Positions 36,901 to 47,740 are shown, numbered from the stretch's first letter. The stretch is 64,000 nt of DNA from Zingiber officinale (GCF_018446385.1 NC_055988.1:161212209-161276208), one strand, 5' to 3'. Notes: a model not told the origin generated them from the sequence alone. Translations and numbers: made by a program.

Positions 36901-39900
36901 GTTTTGACCCCAAGACCTCATGTGGCAACACCTCATGCCTCAACCACCGCACCGCCCCGAGGGGGCAATCCATGCTCTTATCAAGGTGGTAAAAGGCGAA
37001 TACGCTCGCCCCCAGCGCCCCCGCCAACCGATCCCAAGGCCAACAAGGAGGAGGTAAATCACGGGCGACTACTAGCCTTTAGAATAATGACTAGCACATA
37101 AGGGAGGCATTTACTTCGGCTATGCCGAGATTCGAACCCCAGACATCATGATGGTAATACCTCATGCGCTAGCCACTAGACCATCCCAAGGGGACCTCCA
37201 TGGTCTTATTAAGGTAGCAAAAGGCGAATACGCTCGCCCCCAGCGCCTCCGCCAACCCGTCCCAGGGCCAACACAGAGGAGGTAAATCACGGGTGACTAC
37301 TAGCCTTAGGAATAGTGACTAGCACATAAGAGAGACATTTACCTCGACTTTGCCGAGATTCGAACCCCAGACCTCATGGTGGCAACACCTCATGCGCTAG
37401 CCACTAAACCCATCCGAGGGGACCTCCATGGTCTTATCAATTGTGGCAAAAAAAGGCGGAACGCTCGCCCCCAGCGCTCCCGCCGTACCCGACCCAAGGC
37501 CATCACGAGGGAGGTAAATCGCAGCATCCGAGCGAGCATGTGACGGACAGGGTGTAATACGGGGATAGGAGATTTATTCCCCAGCTGCCCCGAGGATCGA
37601 CCTTGCGACCTCATTGTGGCAACACCCGCCACATACTAACTCAGATGACCCGCGGGGTCCCTCCATGTTCTTATCAATGTGGCAAAAGGCGAAATCGCTC
37701 GCCCCCAGCGCCCCCGCCGCACCCGACCCAAGGCCATCACGAGGGAGGTAAATCATAGCATCCTGAGCGAGCATGTGGCAGGTGGGGTGAGTTGCACAGG
37801 GACCGGGGATTTACGCCCCGACTACCCCGAGTTTCGACCCCGCGACCTCATGTGGCAAGCATCCCACCACATACCAACTCGGATGACCTATGGGATCCCC
37901 TCCATGTTCTTATCAAGCACTTACTCCAAGTGGATAATTGATATTTCAAATAGTCATATTAAGACAGTTGAGTTTAGTTTAGAAAATTTAGTTGAATTAA
38001 TTAATTTTTTAAAAAAATATTTAAATTTATTTGGAGAATGTGTTGGAATTTTTTTTGGGTAACCAAGACATATTTTTACATAGAATTAATCTCATTGTTG
38101 ACATATAAAAGGGCTTAGGATCTCTTGTATTGAATCATTTTTCAATTAATAACATTTTTCTCTTTCAATGGGTTGAGTTGTTCATGTTGTTGCATCACAC
38201 AATTACAAGTTTTTAAAAATAATCATGTCGCATTTATATCGCCACTCACATTGAATACTAGTATCCAAGTCTGAGTCAAAACACCTGTATCGAATACTAG
38301 TACTGAAATGACTTGCTCAAAATATCATACCTTTCAGCTAGAATTGGAGCTTCTTTCTTTTGATACAATAGAACCTAAGACAGATATAAAAGGTTAATTG
38401 AAGTGAGATTAAAAAAATTACAGAATATTGTGGATATACCTTCTGATTCTTTTGTTTCTGGGTAAAGATGGATGTTTGACCTAAAATCAGTTTCATGTTC
38501 CCTCTAGAGGCCAAACCAGTTGAGTTGTGAAAATGATGACACGTGACATGGTTTCTATAAACTATCACAGAACCTAGAAGAAAGAATATCATTTTGTTAA
38601 GTTAGTAAGAAACCCAAGTTAGTAAGAAAACTTTATAAATGTTGGCCCTTATATATTTCAGTAAGGAATACTAAATAGTGTTAAATGCAAAAAATAAACA
38701 ATTCAAATTTAGCACCAAGAGAACTAGCGATCTTGAAGTGAGTTACTTATTGATTGAGCTTTACATTTAATATTTGATTTCCCAACATAGACATATATTT
38801 CTGGAATCATAGTCTTCAATGTTCCAAGAGAAGACATCGAGCTTTATATTTGAACCCACTACTGAGAACTCCTGGATAATGACTGCAGAATTTTTATAAA
38901 CAATTTTAACAGTTCTTAAAAATTAATTTTCAAGAGGATCGATACACTTTAATCTTGATGGTGCACTTTGATTTAGGAAATGACAGAAGGCATGTAAGAG
39001 CCATAATTAGCTCACATGGTATGCACTCATACCCAAGACAAAAAATGAAGATGAGGATCGGTTGAAGAATATTATATTGCTGAGATCTCTGCAACATTTG
39101 TTTTTCATCACAAAGGTGTGAAGTTCACAACTATGAAGATAATATGGGGTGATTCATTCACAGAAAATATTAGATATTGAGAAAGACGAGGTGTTTGGAA
39201 AAGAAGCAAGTTCTCACTAGCATTTTCTTCTCTTTGGAGACAACAGTTTGAAAGTGACAACTATTTATTGATTTTCACACATTATGTCAGATATGAGAAA
39301 CACTAGTTTAACCTAGCTTATGCCCAAATCTTTTTTTCTATTCTTAAATCGGACAATGTTTACGCAAATGTTCGCTTATTTGCTACATTAGCCACTCAAA
39401 CCATTGTTGAATTCCAATTATAACACTAGGATACATTAACACTGAATGATTTACCAGCTCAATCATTATCACCGCACCACCATCATCATGATCATCAAGT
39501 TGCATATCACCTCAACTATTTAAGATTAGTTCCAATTTATCACTCCATTATCCTCTATGAAAAGCTATATCACTATCAGTATTCAAAATAGTTACATTAG
39601 TATTTTATTACTCCAGCTAGAGTTTCTAAATGCTCCACTTATATCTCCAATTCAACTTGTGTGATCATAGAAACTATCGATTATCTTTGAGCATGCCCAA
39701 ACATCTAAACCTATTTTTCCCATTTCATGATAAATTAAAGATATACCTAATCGTTCCCAAAAAAGTATCTTTGTCTAACTATTTCTGCCAACTCACACAT
39801 TATTATCATCAATGCTAGAATAACTTTTGTATGAATTGTTATCTAATTGCTCAACAGTTTAATCCATAAAGGCTGGCTAGTAAAAAAACTTCTTTCTAGC

Positions 39901-40461
39901 CTAACTGGCAGAGGACAAGAACACAACTCCCAAGATATCTCAATTTCAACCATTCACTCTTTATTCTATTATGATATTCTCATCAATTATCTTACTCTTG
40001 TTGACTAAGAGATGGCTGCAAACTTATCTTCAATTCAGCCACAGAATGGTGAATAGCAAAGACTTTATACCTAATGGTGAATAGCAATTCAGCCACAGGA
40101 TAGTTTGAAGAATGATCTCCTCAGTGCTGGCCTGTTTGCTAAAATTTTATTATTGTAGACTCAAAATTTAAGTCCTTAACGTTTTTAATCCTTATGGGAT
40201 TCAATTAAACAAAGTGAACAATGAAAAGCAAATAAAATCACAGTTTTATTAGGCTTCTTGAGCAAAGTGCATCGCTCCCAAAAAAATGTTTTGCATAATA
40301 ATAAATGGCTTGTTCTTGAAGATGTATAATGATTACAACAACAACAACCAAGTCTTATCCCACTAGATGAGATCGGCTACTGAAGAAGCATAATGATTAG
40401 TCGAAAATATTGAAATGGAATCAAAATCACAATCATCCTAGTAGCAATTAAAATAAAATAA

Positions 40462-40492
<31 letters not shown>

Positions 40493-42744
40493 CGGTTAGA
40501 TGCTACATAATCGAACAATATCCTATCATATATGTAATGATCTTCTCTCCTTGTACCCTAGACCTAGACCATATATATATAACTAAACTCACATGATCCA
40601 CATACTAATTTGGAACTTTACTATCGTCCAGCCATCAAAAGAAATCTAGTGTTGCTTTAGCTTTTTAGCACCTTGAAGACTGGGACTGCCTGCTATCTAC
40701 TGCTCGAAGCAGAACAAAATAACTTATTATTAATCTAATCTAATGATCTAGTCTGAAAGCTAGAGAGATGGCGCGCTGGACAGGTGGCTTAGATGTTGAC
40801 TGGAGGAAGACTTTTAATCAGAGAAAAGGCTGCGAACGGGAGTGAAGATTCTCTCTACACACACTCAAATGAGCAGACAAAAAGTCAGTACCCAAAAATC
40901 AGGGAAGGGGTCCCTCGCAAAGGCCCTCCGACGCTCAAGTCAATGTAGTGACCGAGCGGAAAAAACGAAGAGATGAACAGTGAAGGCTTGCGCGTAAATG
41001 ACACTGTTGTAAAAAGCGTACCTAGCCAAAGGAGAGGATCCCTTTATATAACACCTCTCATAACCTCCGCAATCATGAGGTGATAGATGCAATGTCGGCT
41101 GTCAGAAGCTGTCGAGTAAGGGAATATGTACCGCCTGGGAGACATACAGTCGTCGTCCAAGGAATCTTCCATTACTTGTGTGCACCCTTTTCGTAATTTA
41201 CATCATTAATGCAGCAGTTGAAGGAATATGTTGTCCCAATGTGTCAATTGATAAAAAGTGTAGAGTCACCTTTGAGGAAGCTTCCATTAAATGCTCATGT
41301 AACAATAAAAGAATATTCTCTGACAAACAGTTGGTATTCTCCGACAGACTGTTATGATACTCTAACCATGTGGTCCCCCAAAGATGTCCTGGCCAGATAT
41401 TTAGTCGACCAGGTGTATATATAAAAGCAGAGTACTAAGTATGGTAGGGCGCTCAACCCTTAGAGTTGCTCGGATATATGTCGTGTGATGATGGAGATTG
41501 ATTATGAAATAATAGAGAACCAAGTCCCCTAGGTCCGGACAACTTCATGACTGACCGATCATATGTGGGGATACTTGCTTCTGAATGGACAACTAAGCCC
41601 CAAGAGACCCGATTGGTACTTTCAGCCGATCGACCTTGTACTTGGAGGTTTGTCCCTGAAGTGATAGCTTGAGCTTTAGAAATTCGATCGAGTTTTTTCT
41701 AAGGTTTACCTTGTATGTTGATTCTTCAGAGATAGATACTGAGCTCTGTAACTCTAGTTAACTCTATGCCCAGCCACCTATATGCAAGAGGACGATGGAA
41801 TGAACAGTAAAGGCTCATATGTTTGACCGGCTATCAGATCGACCCACTGTATATTAGGCACTCAGAGTGGAAGGCTAGATTCCTTGGACCTGCCCGAATA
41901 TTACTCACGGCCGGCCTTGTGGTCGTCGAGCCTCTCTTGAACCCAAACGACTGTATGCCATAATACAGGGCAGGAGCACTAGGCCCCTTTAGTCCGACCG
42001 GCCTCTTGGATAGTCGTCCTTGTACTGAGGGTCTTAACACTGGGCGAGGAACCAAGTCCTATTGAGAGTGACTCTTTGACTGTCACCTCCTCTTGACTTG
42101 ACCGCCACCTCACTTTCATACCTAAGACCATTCGTAACATTTCGTATCATCTAACAAACCCTAAATTTCATTATTTGAAGGTTTTCTTCTGCAGTAAACA
42201 GTTGCTATTAATTTCTAATTCTTTTATCACGCGCAAACTTTGTGTGTGCGTTTTAGCTGTGCAAAAAGAGATTCGCTCGCCCCCACCCCAAGACAATCAC
42301 TAGACTGAGGGCCAGTTTTCCAGGGTGCAGGGATTTATGCCCTGCCAGTCCGAGGTTCGACTCCGTGTGCTCAATGTGCAAACCACCCTCCACTGACCAT
42401 CTCAGCTAGCCCGTGGAGGCATGTATGTGTGTGTTTTTGCGTTTAGCTACAAGTATGATGGAGCCGGATCGACCATCCCCCACCTGATCGAGACCAATTT
42501 CCTCACCAGGTAGCTTCATTGCGTAGTCACCAATACCTAAAGTGGGATCACCTGAAATTGGTGATCGAATCGGGTTATCCCAATGGCCAGCGGCAATGGG
42601 AGAGAGGGAGAGATTATCTTGTGTGCTGCCCTATTTCCTGGATCCGGCAGATTCCAACAAAAAGGAGGAGGAGGAGGAAATCGTACCTGGACGAGCGCAG
42701 CGAAGACCGGGGGAGGAAGAGCAGGAGAAGAACGAGGATTCCAT
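26776..42744 (-). CDS. P-loop kinase, uridine kinase-like (12 exons), probably plastid-targeted
   Basis: Exons on the minus strand: 42744-42687, 38573-38440, 38374-38331, 33199-33122, 30936-30750, 30652-30622, 30543-30485, 30312-30239, 29898-29812, 28792-28731, 28652-28624, 26862-26776. All introns are GT-AG, all phases join, and the total is 930 nt, 309 aa. Residues 1-65 are Ser/Arg/His-rich with few acidic residues, fitting a transit peptide. The kinase core has a Walker A loop GPPGAGKTT (112-120), PMDGFH (152-157), AHARRGAPWTFNP (172-184), SFDHGVGDPVEDD (204-216), IVIVEGNYLFLEE (225-237) and DVAKWR-IEYNDRPNAE near the end. These match the plant P-loop protein represented by Arabidopsis At1g03030, annotated as a putative uridine kinase; the true substrate is unproved. 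The 16-kb span comes from transposon-filled introns 1 (4.1 kb) and 3 (5.0 kb). Exons of 29, 31 and 44 nt occur. No inactivating change is seen. Confidence 0.93.
26863..28623 (-). other. Intron 11 of the kinase gene
   Basis: This 1.76-kb intron has no recognised transposon. It contains a (CT)n microsatellite at about 27911-27952. Short open frames in it (for example near 27232 and 28091) have no recognisable domains. Confidence 0.6.
27911..27952. repeat. (CT)n microsatellite
   Basis: A run of about twenty uninterrupted CT dinucleotides inside intron 11 of the kinase gene. Confidence 0.95.
30937..33121 (-). other. Intron 4 of the kinase gene
   Basis: About 2.2 kb between the exon ending in the codon part AA (33122) and the Walker A exon. 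I recognise no repeat or coding sequence in it. The acceptor side ends in TTGTAG just before 30936. Confidence 0.6.
33403..36514 (-). mobile_element. RTE-clade LINE, near full length, with 16-bp target duplication
   Basis: CACACTTGACATAAAA occurs at 33403-33418 and again at 36499-36514, bounding a 3080-bp insertion. On the minus strand the 5' part (about 36250-35750) gives conceptual fragments of the AP endonuclease (NILWVQETKW-like in broken frame). The centre (35400-34360) gives RT pieces such as FMPRRSIIEAIH and DLHMIFVDLEKIYDKV, matching the RTE RT motif FxPGRSTxEAIH...DLEKAYDRV. The 3' end is GGGATAAAGCTTGG followed by a TTG-rich tail, the usual end of plant RTE elements. Many stops make it inactive. 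It lies in intron 3, in the same orientation as the host gene. Confidence 0.9.
36611..37916 (-). mobile_element. Six-unit SINE array separated by seven copies of one target-site sequence
   Basis: Units lie at 36625-36742 (5'-truncated), 36760-36970, 36985-37195, 37213-37423, 37441-37660 and 37678-37899. On the minus strand complete units start with tRNA-like A and B boxes (GGTTCGAATCTCGGC in units 3 and 4) and end in CGCCTTTTGC. Between units and at both outer edges sits a 14-17-bp word like CTCCATGCTCTTATCAA, at 36611, 36743, 36971, 37196, 37424, 37661 and 37900. Units 1-4 belong to one subfamily (about 211 bp) and units 5-6 to another (220-222 bp). The array lies in intron 3 of the kinase gene. 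The open frames inside it are repeats, not genes. Confidence 0.85.
37917..38330 (-). other. Intron 3 sequence next to exon 3
   Basis: AT-rich intron sequence between the SINE array and the donor GTATGA at 38330. Nothing else is recognised. Confidence 0.5.
40335..40380 (-). mobile_element. 46-bp 5'-truncated RTE LINE stub
   Basis: On the minus strand it ends GTGGGATAAGACTTGG then (TTG)n, the same terminus as the LINE at 33.4-36.5 kb. It is flanked by 18-bp duplications TGAAGATGTATAATGATT (40317-40334) and TGAAGAAGCATAATGATT (40381-40398), three mismatches. It lies in intron 1 of the kinase gene. Confidence 0.75.
40459..40488. repeat. (ATA)n microsatellite
   Basis: A run of about nine ATA/AAT trinucleotides in intron 1 of the kinase gene, after an AAAT-rich stretch. 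Confidence 0.85.
40690..42150 (-). repeat. Gypsy-type LTR, probably solo, in intron 1 of the kinase gene
   Basis: Read on the minus strand it begins near TGTTACGAATGGTC (about 42140). It has a TATA box TTATATAAAGGGATCC (about 41050-41035) and, about 100 bp further, GACTTGAGCGTCGGAGGG, a motif common in U5 of monocot Gypsy LTRs; it then ends near 40690. The 60.5-62.3-kb LTR has the same TATA and U5 order. No internal region or second LTR follows. Exact ends and target duplication were not resolved. Confidence 0.5.
42259..42426 (-). mobile_element. SINE related to array units 5-6
   Basis: It shares GCAAAAAGAGATTCGCTCGC, the 'GGGATTTATGCCCTG' block and the B box on the minus strand (GAGTCGAACCTCGGAC) with the second subfamily of the 36.6-37.9-kb array. 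The left flank TGTGTGTGCGTTTTAGCT (42241-42258) recurs imperfectly on the right (about 42427-42448). It lies 240 bp from the donor of exon 1, in intron 1. Confidence 0.7.
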
Positions 42745-44609
42745 GATACTGAAATGGGCAGGGATTTCTGTTCTTATTATCTTATACTAGTGGGCTTTTG
42801 ATATTTATAGTAGAATTTTTATTTTCTCCGAAGATATTTATTCCTTAATTTATCTTTAAAATTAATTATTTTATTTATAATCACTAAATGTTCCTAAACA
42901 AATTAATAAATTTAAATAATTTAAATTATGAATTAGTAATATTCATTAATAAATTTTATGATATTAACCAAATTTAAATTAAAAATTAAAGAAATGCAGA
43001 TGGATAGTATCACCTATAAACTATGAACATTAACATTATTATTTCAACACTTTGGGATTCATACATGTATTTAAGGATGGTACGATGATTAAAATATAAG
43101 ATGTTATCATATGAAATTTTAGGGTTGAAATTAATTTATCTTCTCCATATTATTTGGAGAACGGATCAAGATGAATACTAGGAATGAATGAATCGTCTTT
43201 TGGTGCGTAAGTCGTGAAGAAGGTTGGAATTATAATATAAGTTGATTGTAATAAATTTTAGTCAATTGGCACTTAATCTTATAAATTGAAATAGAATGTT
43301 ATCCAAATTCATAATGTTGTGTTTTTTTGGGTATTTTATATTTTGTTTAACTATCTATATGGATTTTCATGCTTAATTTTTACAAATAGAATTTATGTCA
43401 GGGTAGCTTAACAAATACTATAGTAAAAAGTGATTATATTTATAGTTTATCGAAAATTGATCTCATACCCTAATGTAATAAATTTGTCATCCTCTGATCA
43501 ATTAGACAAGTTTTTCCTATTAAAAAAATATATCTATTAATTCATCAAAACTAATTAAGATTAAATTCTTAAATATTTAAAAAATTAAGAAGATATCGTA
43601 CCATTACACTATTACCTAAGGGCGCGCTTACTTTATTATACTTGGGTCGGTTGCACGTAATTATGTTTTACAATATTACATATGCTTGGTTGTTAAAGAG
43701 GGAGGAGTGTATAAGCTTAAGTTAGTAAATTTATCCGCCCAATTACAAGATAAAGGATCACCTTAATTATAACTCACTTGATATTGGAAGTTTATGGAAG
43801 CGCAACTTAAGTTCAAGGGAGTTTTGAGTTTCCAATTGTTATCAAAATGGGTGTTAAAGTTCTAAATTTGCTAGATGCGAGTCGGACGTTAGATTAGTGC
43901 CTAGTACCTAGGCCGTCTAGGTGGAGACTAGACATCGTTAAATAAATTTCATGATATCAATATAAATTACATAATAAATTACATTCTATAACTCAAACAC
44001 AATAATATCAAATTTAAAATTACACGAATAATAGAATATCACAAATTTATTCTACTTCTTCTTTTACATAATTTTTAACTACTTATTTTTCATCGGACAC
44101 GAACTCTATGTCATCATCGGACACAAACTTAAGGTTACATTTTATTTTTTTAATTGAGCTTTAAATTTAAAAGTTCAAATTTAAAAAATTATAGAAACCC
44201 TGTATTATTTCTACGGCGCCTAGGCAATTCTATTGATTAATCGGTACCTAGGATTGTCTAATTCGATATATAGGCGCCAAGACTGCCTATGTTGGCTGAC
44301 TAACATATTTTTAATATGACTCATTAGCATCTAAAGCTTAGGCGGCCACTAAAATGCTGATGATTGGTGCAACGATTTAAAGTGGTTGATTTGGCTAACA
44401 AACAATTTAAATTAGAGTTATCTTATGTTTCTGATATGTGCATCAATTGCGTAAGGACTTAGTTGAGTGTTGACATGGTGGAGTGTATAATCGGTGACTT
44501 GATACGGTTAAGTTAAATGGATTAACGATGATAATACTCATCTCAAATAGTCTAATATCGTCAACTCATTTCCTGATTAGATATAGGTAGATAAATCATA
44601 AATTCAATT
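42745..44609. other. Upstream of the kinase gene, AT-rich, with a small unknown repeat
   Basis: 42745-42830 should hold the kinase gene's 5' UTR and promoter: a CA/CT-poor leader with 'TAGTATAAGATAATAAG' on the minus strand near 42775-42790, a weak TATA candidate. At 43880-44340 the words CCTAGGCCGTCTAGG, GGCGCCTAGGCAATTC and AGGCGCCAAGACTGCC form an imperfect GGCGCCTAGG-rich pair suggestive of a small DNA transposon; its ends are not defined. Confidence 0.35.
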
Positions 44610-44850
44610 ATTTTATTGGCTATTTTTGGGATGACTGGCATAGTCTTATAGAAGTTTTCCATTGACTATTAGGATAAATCAGGAAGTGTATGTGGTGGTC
44701 AGTGCAGAAGTTCAGCATCCTTTAATTACGTATCTCATTTGGAGGAAAAATTTCTATAAATATATCATAGTTGAGAATCGAACTGTGATTATTTAGATGA
44801 TAATTTTAATATCCTATCGTAGTACTATAGTACCGGGACTATAAACCATA
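44610..44850 (-). mobile_element. SINE S4, full-length-like copy
   Basis: The minus strand begins AGTCCCGGTACTATAGTACT, with a B-box-like GTTCGATTCTC (about 44770-44780) and a body that includes AATTTTTCCTCCAAATGAG and CACTTCCTGATTTATCC. Sister copies are near 57.2, 7.6, 0.5 and 0.8 kb. Confidence 0.6.
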
Positions 44851-45089
44851 TATTTAAAAGGTCTATAACGAGGTGGACTTAGAGATGATTGAGACATTTA
44901 AGGATTTTTTTTTTAGGGGGACTCTAAGTTGAGGAGTATAAAACTATTGTTGGTTTGATCTCTTAATGACATGTAACAAGGTGAACTCGTAGATGATCGA
45001 TGATGAACGATGATACGAAGCATCTAAAAGATCAAAAATTCATTGAGAATGTACTATGTGAAAGCTAAATAAAAAAAAAAATTACTTAG

Positions 45090-45770
45090 ACAAGGTGACG
45101 TCAAGCCTAAAGTTATTAGTTTCGTTCTATAAAAATTTTCTACTAATCATTAAGACTACGTTTGGTAGGGATAATTTGTCTTGTAATGTAATCCAGATTA
45201 TATTACAAGGCTGATTATTTAGCTTCATTTTTAACTTGTAATGTAATGTAATCTTGATTATAAAATGTAATGAAATTTTGTAATCTGAATTACAAAATGT
45301 AATGAAATTTTGTAATCTGTATTACAAAATAAACACATTGTAATCAGATTACATTATAAGGTCATCGTTTAACAAAAATTTAAATGTCAAATATACCCTT
45401 AATCTGTCGCCGCCTACATTCCTTATAAAAAATAATGAACACCAAACAAAATAATGTAATCACCCTTGTAATTAAATATTACGTACATTACATTACCAAA
45501 TCTAGTAATGTAATCAGGATTACATTACATTACAAATTTAATTATATTACAAGCTCAATTATATTACATCGAACCAAACGTAACTTAAGATAAATCAAAA
45601 AATATTTACTATAGACGATCCAAAAATTCAACATCTCTTATAAATTGAAGTCATATTTGAAAAAAAAAATTATAAATATATGAAATTAAATTATAAATAT
45701 CTGAGAGATAATTAAACATCTTACTACTGCATCATAACCTCAGGATAAATGAAAGCTAAACAAAATTAGA
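45090..45770 (-). mobile_element. SINE S4 copy split by a Tourist-like MITE
   Basis: The left part 'TCTACTAATCATTAA' and the right part 'GATAAATCAAAAAATAT' rejoin to the order found in the 44.6-kb copy ('GACTATTAGGATAAATCAGG') once 45154-45585 plus one TAA is removed. The right part continues with 'ATCTGAGAGATAATTAAACA' and head-like sequence up to about 45770. Confidence 0.6.
45154..45585. mobile_element. Tourist/PIF-Harbinger-type MITE, 432 bp, TAA target duplication
   Basis: The left end GACTACGTTTGGTAGGGAT and the reverse complement of the right end AGTTACGTTTGGTTCGATG form inverted repeats. Most of the interior is a series of GTAATGTAATC / GATTACATTAC words in both orientations, allowing a long hairpin. 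TAA is present at both borders (45151-45153 and 45586-45588), the standard 3-bp duplication of this superfamily. It has no coding capacity. Confidence 0.8.
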
Positions 45771-47096
45771 TTTTGTAGGTGAACAATAAAGATGACACAT
45801 TTGATTAAGCGTATAGGCCTTCGTGCTTCGGAACACATTGGCCCACTCGCAATCTGTTAATATAATACATTTTGGGGATTTAATCGGTGCCGACCTAAGG
45901 TATAGGCCCCATTATTTTATTAAATAATACTAAAAGGTCGTTTCTATCTTTCAATTTAGCTGTAAGCACTCGTTTGATTTTGTTCCCACTCAAAATGGAA
46001 TACAAAGATTAAGTTTAATTGATTAATTTTATATTTTAAAAAATAGATTTGGATAAAATATAACAAAAATTAAAACGTTTTAGCGTGCACTTAATTTTTT
46101 ATATTTTTCAAATGGCTCACTATATATACTTTTTTAAAAACAAAAATTACCAAAAGGACACACTTAATTGCTACAATATTTTTTCATGTCCTAAATTTAA
46201 ATGCAAATTATTTTTTAAATTTAAATCGAATTAAACTGAACCAAGCAGAATCAAATAAAAAAACTTAATTATTTAATTTCATATAACAATCATTCATAAC
46301 TTTTAAAAGTCTACTTTTTTAAAAAAAAATTATGTTATTAAATTTATAATCTCCTTAATTTATCCATATTTTTTTAGAAAGTTCAAAAATAATAAAAATT
46401 TTAAAAATACAAAAAGTTAATAAAAATTATAAAATTAAAAGAACATTAATAATAAAATAATTTTTATTTTTAATAGCTAATTATAAGAGAGAGAAAATAA
46501 ACAAAAAATTAATATTTTTATTTTCAGCATTTTACTGAAGCCGCACAAATTTTGGAATTTCTCATTTCGTGTAAGTTTCATAATACTCATATCACTCAAT
46601 ACATTCTCATTATACCCCACATTTCACAACTCTTGAAAGTTTCTCTCGCTTATTCAAAATTTCTGCCCTACCCATAGAAAAATCATCATTCTCAATTTAC
46701 ACTTTCGAATTCAAATTTAAGGATATTAATACCTTAGGGAGATTTGTAAGAGTGCATTGATTTTGAAATGACTTGAAGTTCTTTAGGTCCATTACGTAGT
46801 TTCAGACAAAACTTGTTGATGAACTTAGAAAATTCTGAATCATTTCAAACTAAAATCAATGCACTCCTAGAAATCTCTTTAATGTATGCATGCCCTCAGA
46901 TCTAAATTTGATAGCATAAATTGAGAACAGTGAAATTTTAAACTTGTAAACATTTGATAAAATTTGTTACAAACTCAAGGGTGAATCCACAAACATCTAG
47001 GCCCCCGCACCTCCTCTCAATTTTTTTATTAGTGTCGTTGTAGTTTATAATTCCGCCCCCCTTATTTGCACATTTTGCCCCTCATAACATAAGTTC
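45771..47096. other. Intergenic, nothing recognised
   Basis: AT-rich DNA without recognisable coding sequence. A pair of near-inverted stretches at 46755-46800 and 46830-46870 ('GTGCATTGATTTTGAAATGA' and its complement-like sister) suggests an old inverted repeat. Confidence 0.3.
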
Positions 47097-47114
47097 TATA
47101 GTTAGTGCAATTTA

Positions 47115-47259
47115 TGGCGTAATGGTCATGGATCAATTCTCAGGAACTGATGATCTGAGGTTCACCTCACAATGCGTCTGACGCCTGGTACTTGCATGTA
47201 CCTCTCTCCATATCCGTGGGGCCGATACTAGGAGAGTCGTTAATGTAGCGGATCTACAT
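47115..47259 (+). mobile_element. SINE (family S2), copy 2, with 18-bp target duplication
   Basis: The 145-bp element holds 'TGGCGTAATGGTCATGG' (A-box-like), a GGTTCACCTC B-box-like element and the body 'CTCTCCATATCCGTGGGGCC' shared with the 11.6-kb copy. It is flanked by TATAGTTAGTGCAATTTA (47097-47114) and TATAGTTAGTACAATTTA (47260-47277), one mismatch. Confidence 0.8.
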
Positions 47260-47391
47260 TATAGTTAGTACAATTTAATTTTTAAATAAAATTTAATTTT
47301 TTAGATTTATTTTAATTTTAAAGTGAAATTTAATTGATTTTTAATATTTAATCACAGAAAGACTCATTTTTGTAAAAAAGAGAGTTTTTAT

Positions 47392-47512
47392 CGTTCTTGC
47401 ATCGAGCTATATTTTCTAGGACCTCCCCTATAGTATCATCACCACAGTAGAGTTTAACCATCAAGTTCGGGATAGATTGGTGTGGTTCCTCTACGCCTAG
47501 GACACCAAAATA
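47392..47512 (-). pseudogene. rrn5: Plastid 5S rRNA copy in a nuclear plastid insertion
   Basis: Read on the minus strand it begins TATTTTGGTGTCCTAGGCG and follows the plastid 5S rRNA through AGAGGAACCACACCAATC, GAACTTGATGGTTAAACTC and GGGGAGGTCCT to the end near 47392, about 121 nt. Several differences from the usual plastid sequence are C-to-T or G-to-A, as expected for decaying methylated nuclear DNA. It is not expected to be functional in the nucleus. Confidence 0.9.
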
Positions 47513-47740
47513 TCGAACCAAACCATGAACAAAAAAAGACATGAGAGAAAAGCATATTGACTAGTGATTGTGAGCCCCCAATTCTTAACTGGAAGGGACA
47601 CCAAACATCTCTGACCTTCCATCTTTTGGACAGATAGAGAGGGTGGACAAAGCTTTTGGTTTTTCATGTTGTTAAATAATTGAACAATGAAAATAGATAG
47701 CGAATGTCTGATCGAATTGATTAGGTTATGTAGGAACAAG
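47513..47740 (-). other. Plastid 4.5S-5S spacer in the nuclear insertion
   Basis: It contains 'GAGCCCCCAATTCTTAACTG', 'GGAAGGGACACC' and the 'GGTTTTTCATGTTGT' segment in the arrangement of the plastid rrn4.5-rrn5 spacer, continuing without a break from the 5S copy to the 4.5S copy. This co-linearity shows that one DNA segment was transferred. Confidence 0.8.

Noticed and set aside
36971-37200. True tRNA genes suggested by A and B boxes
   Set aside because: The boxes lie in SINE heads; no complete cloverleaf with matched acceptor stem can be drawn.
37679-38062. 127-codon and neighbouring open frames at 36.6-38.1 kb
   Set aside because: They cross SINE unit borders and target-site words; the DNA is a SINE array in an intron.
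47348-47542. 64-codon open frame near 47.4 kb
   Set aside because: It overlaps the plastid 5S rRNA copy on the same strand and is therefore a chance frame in rRNA sequence.
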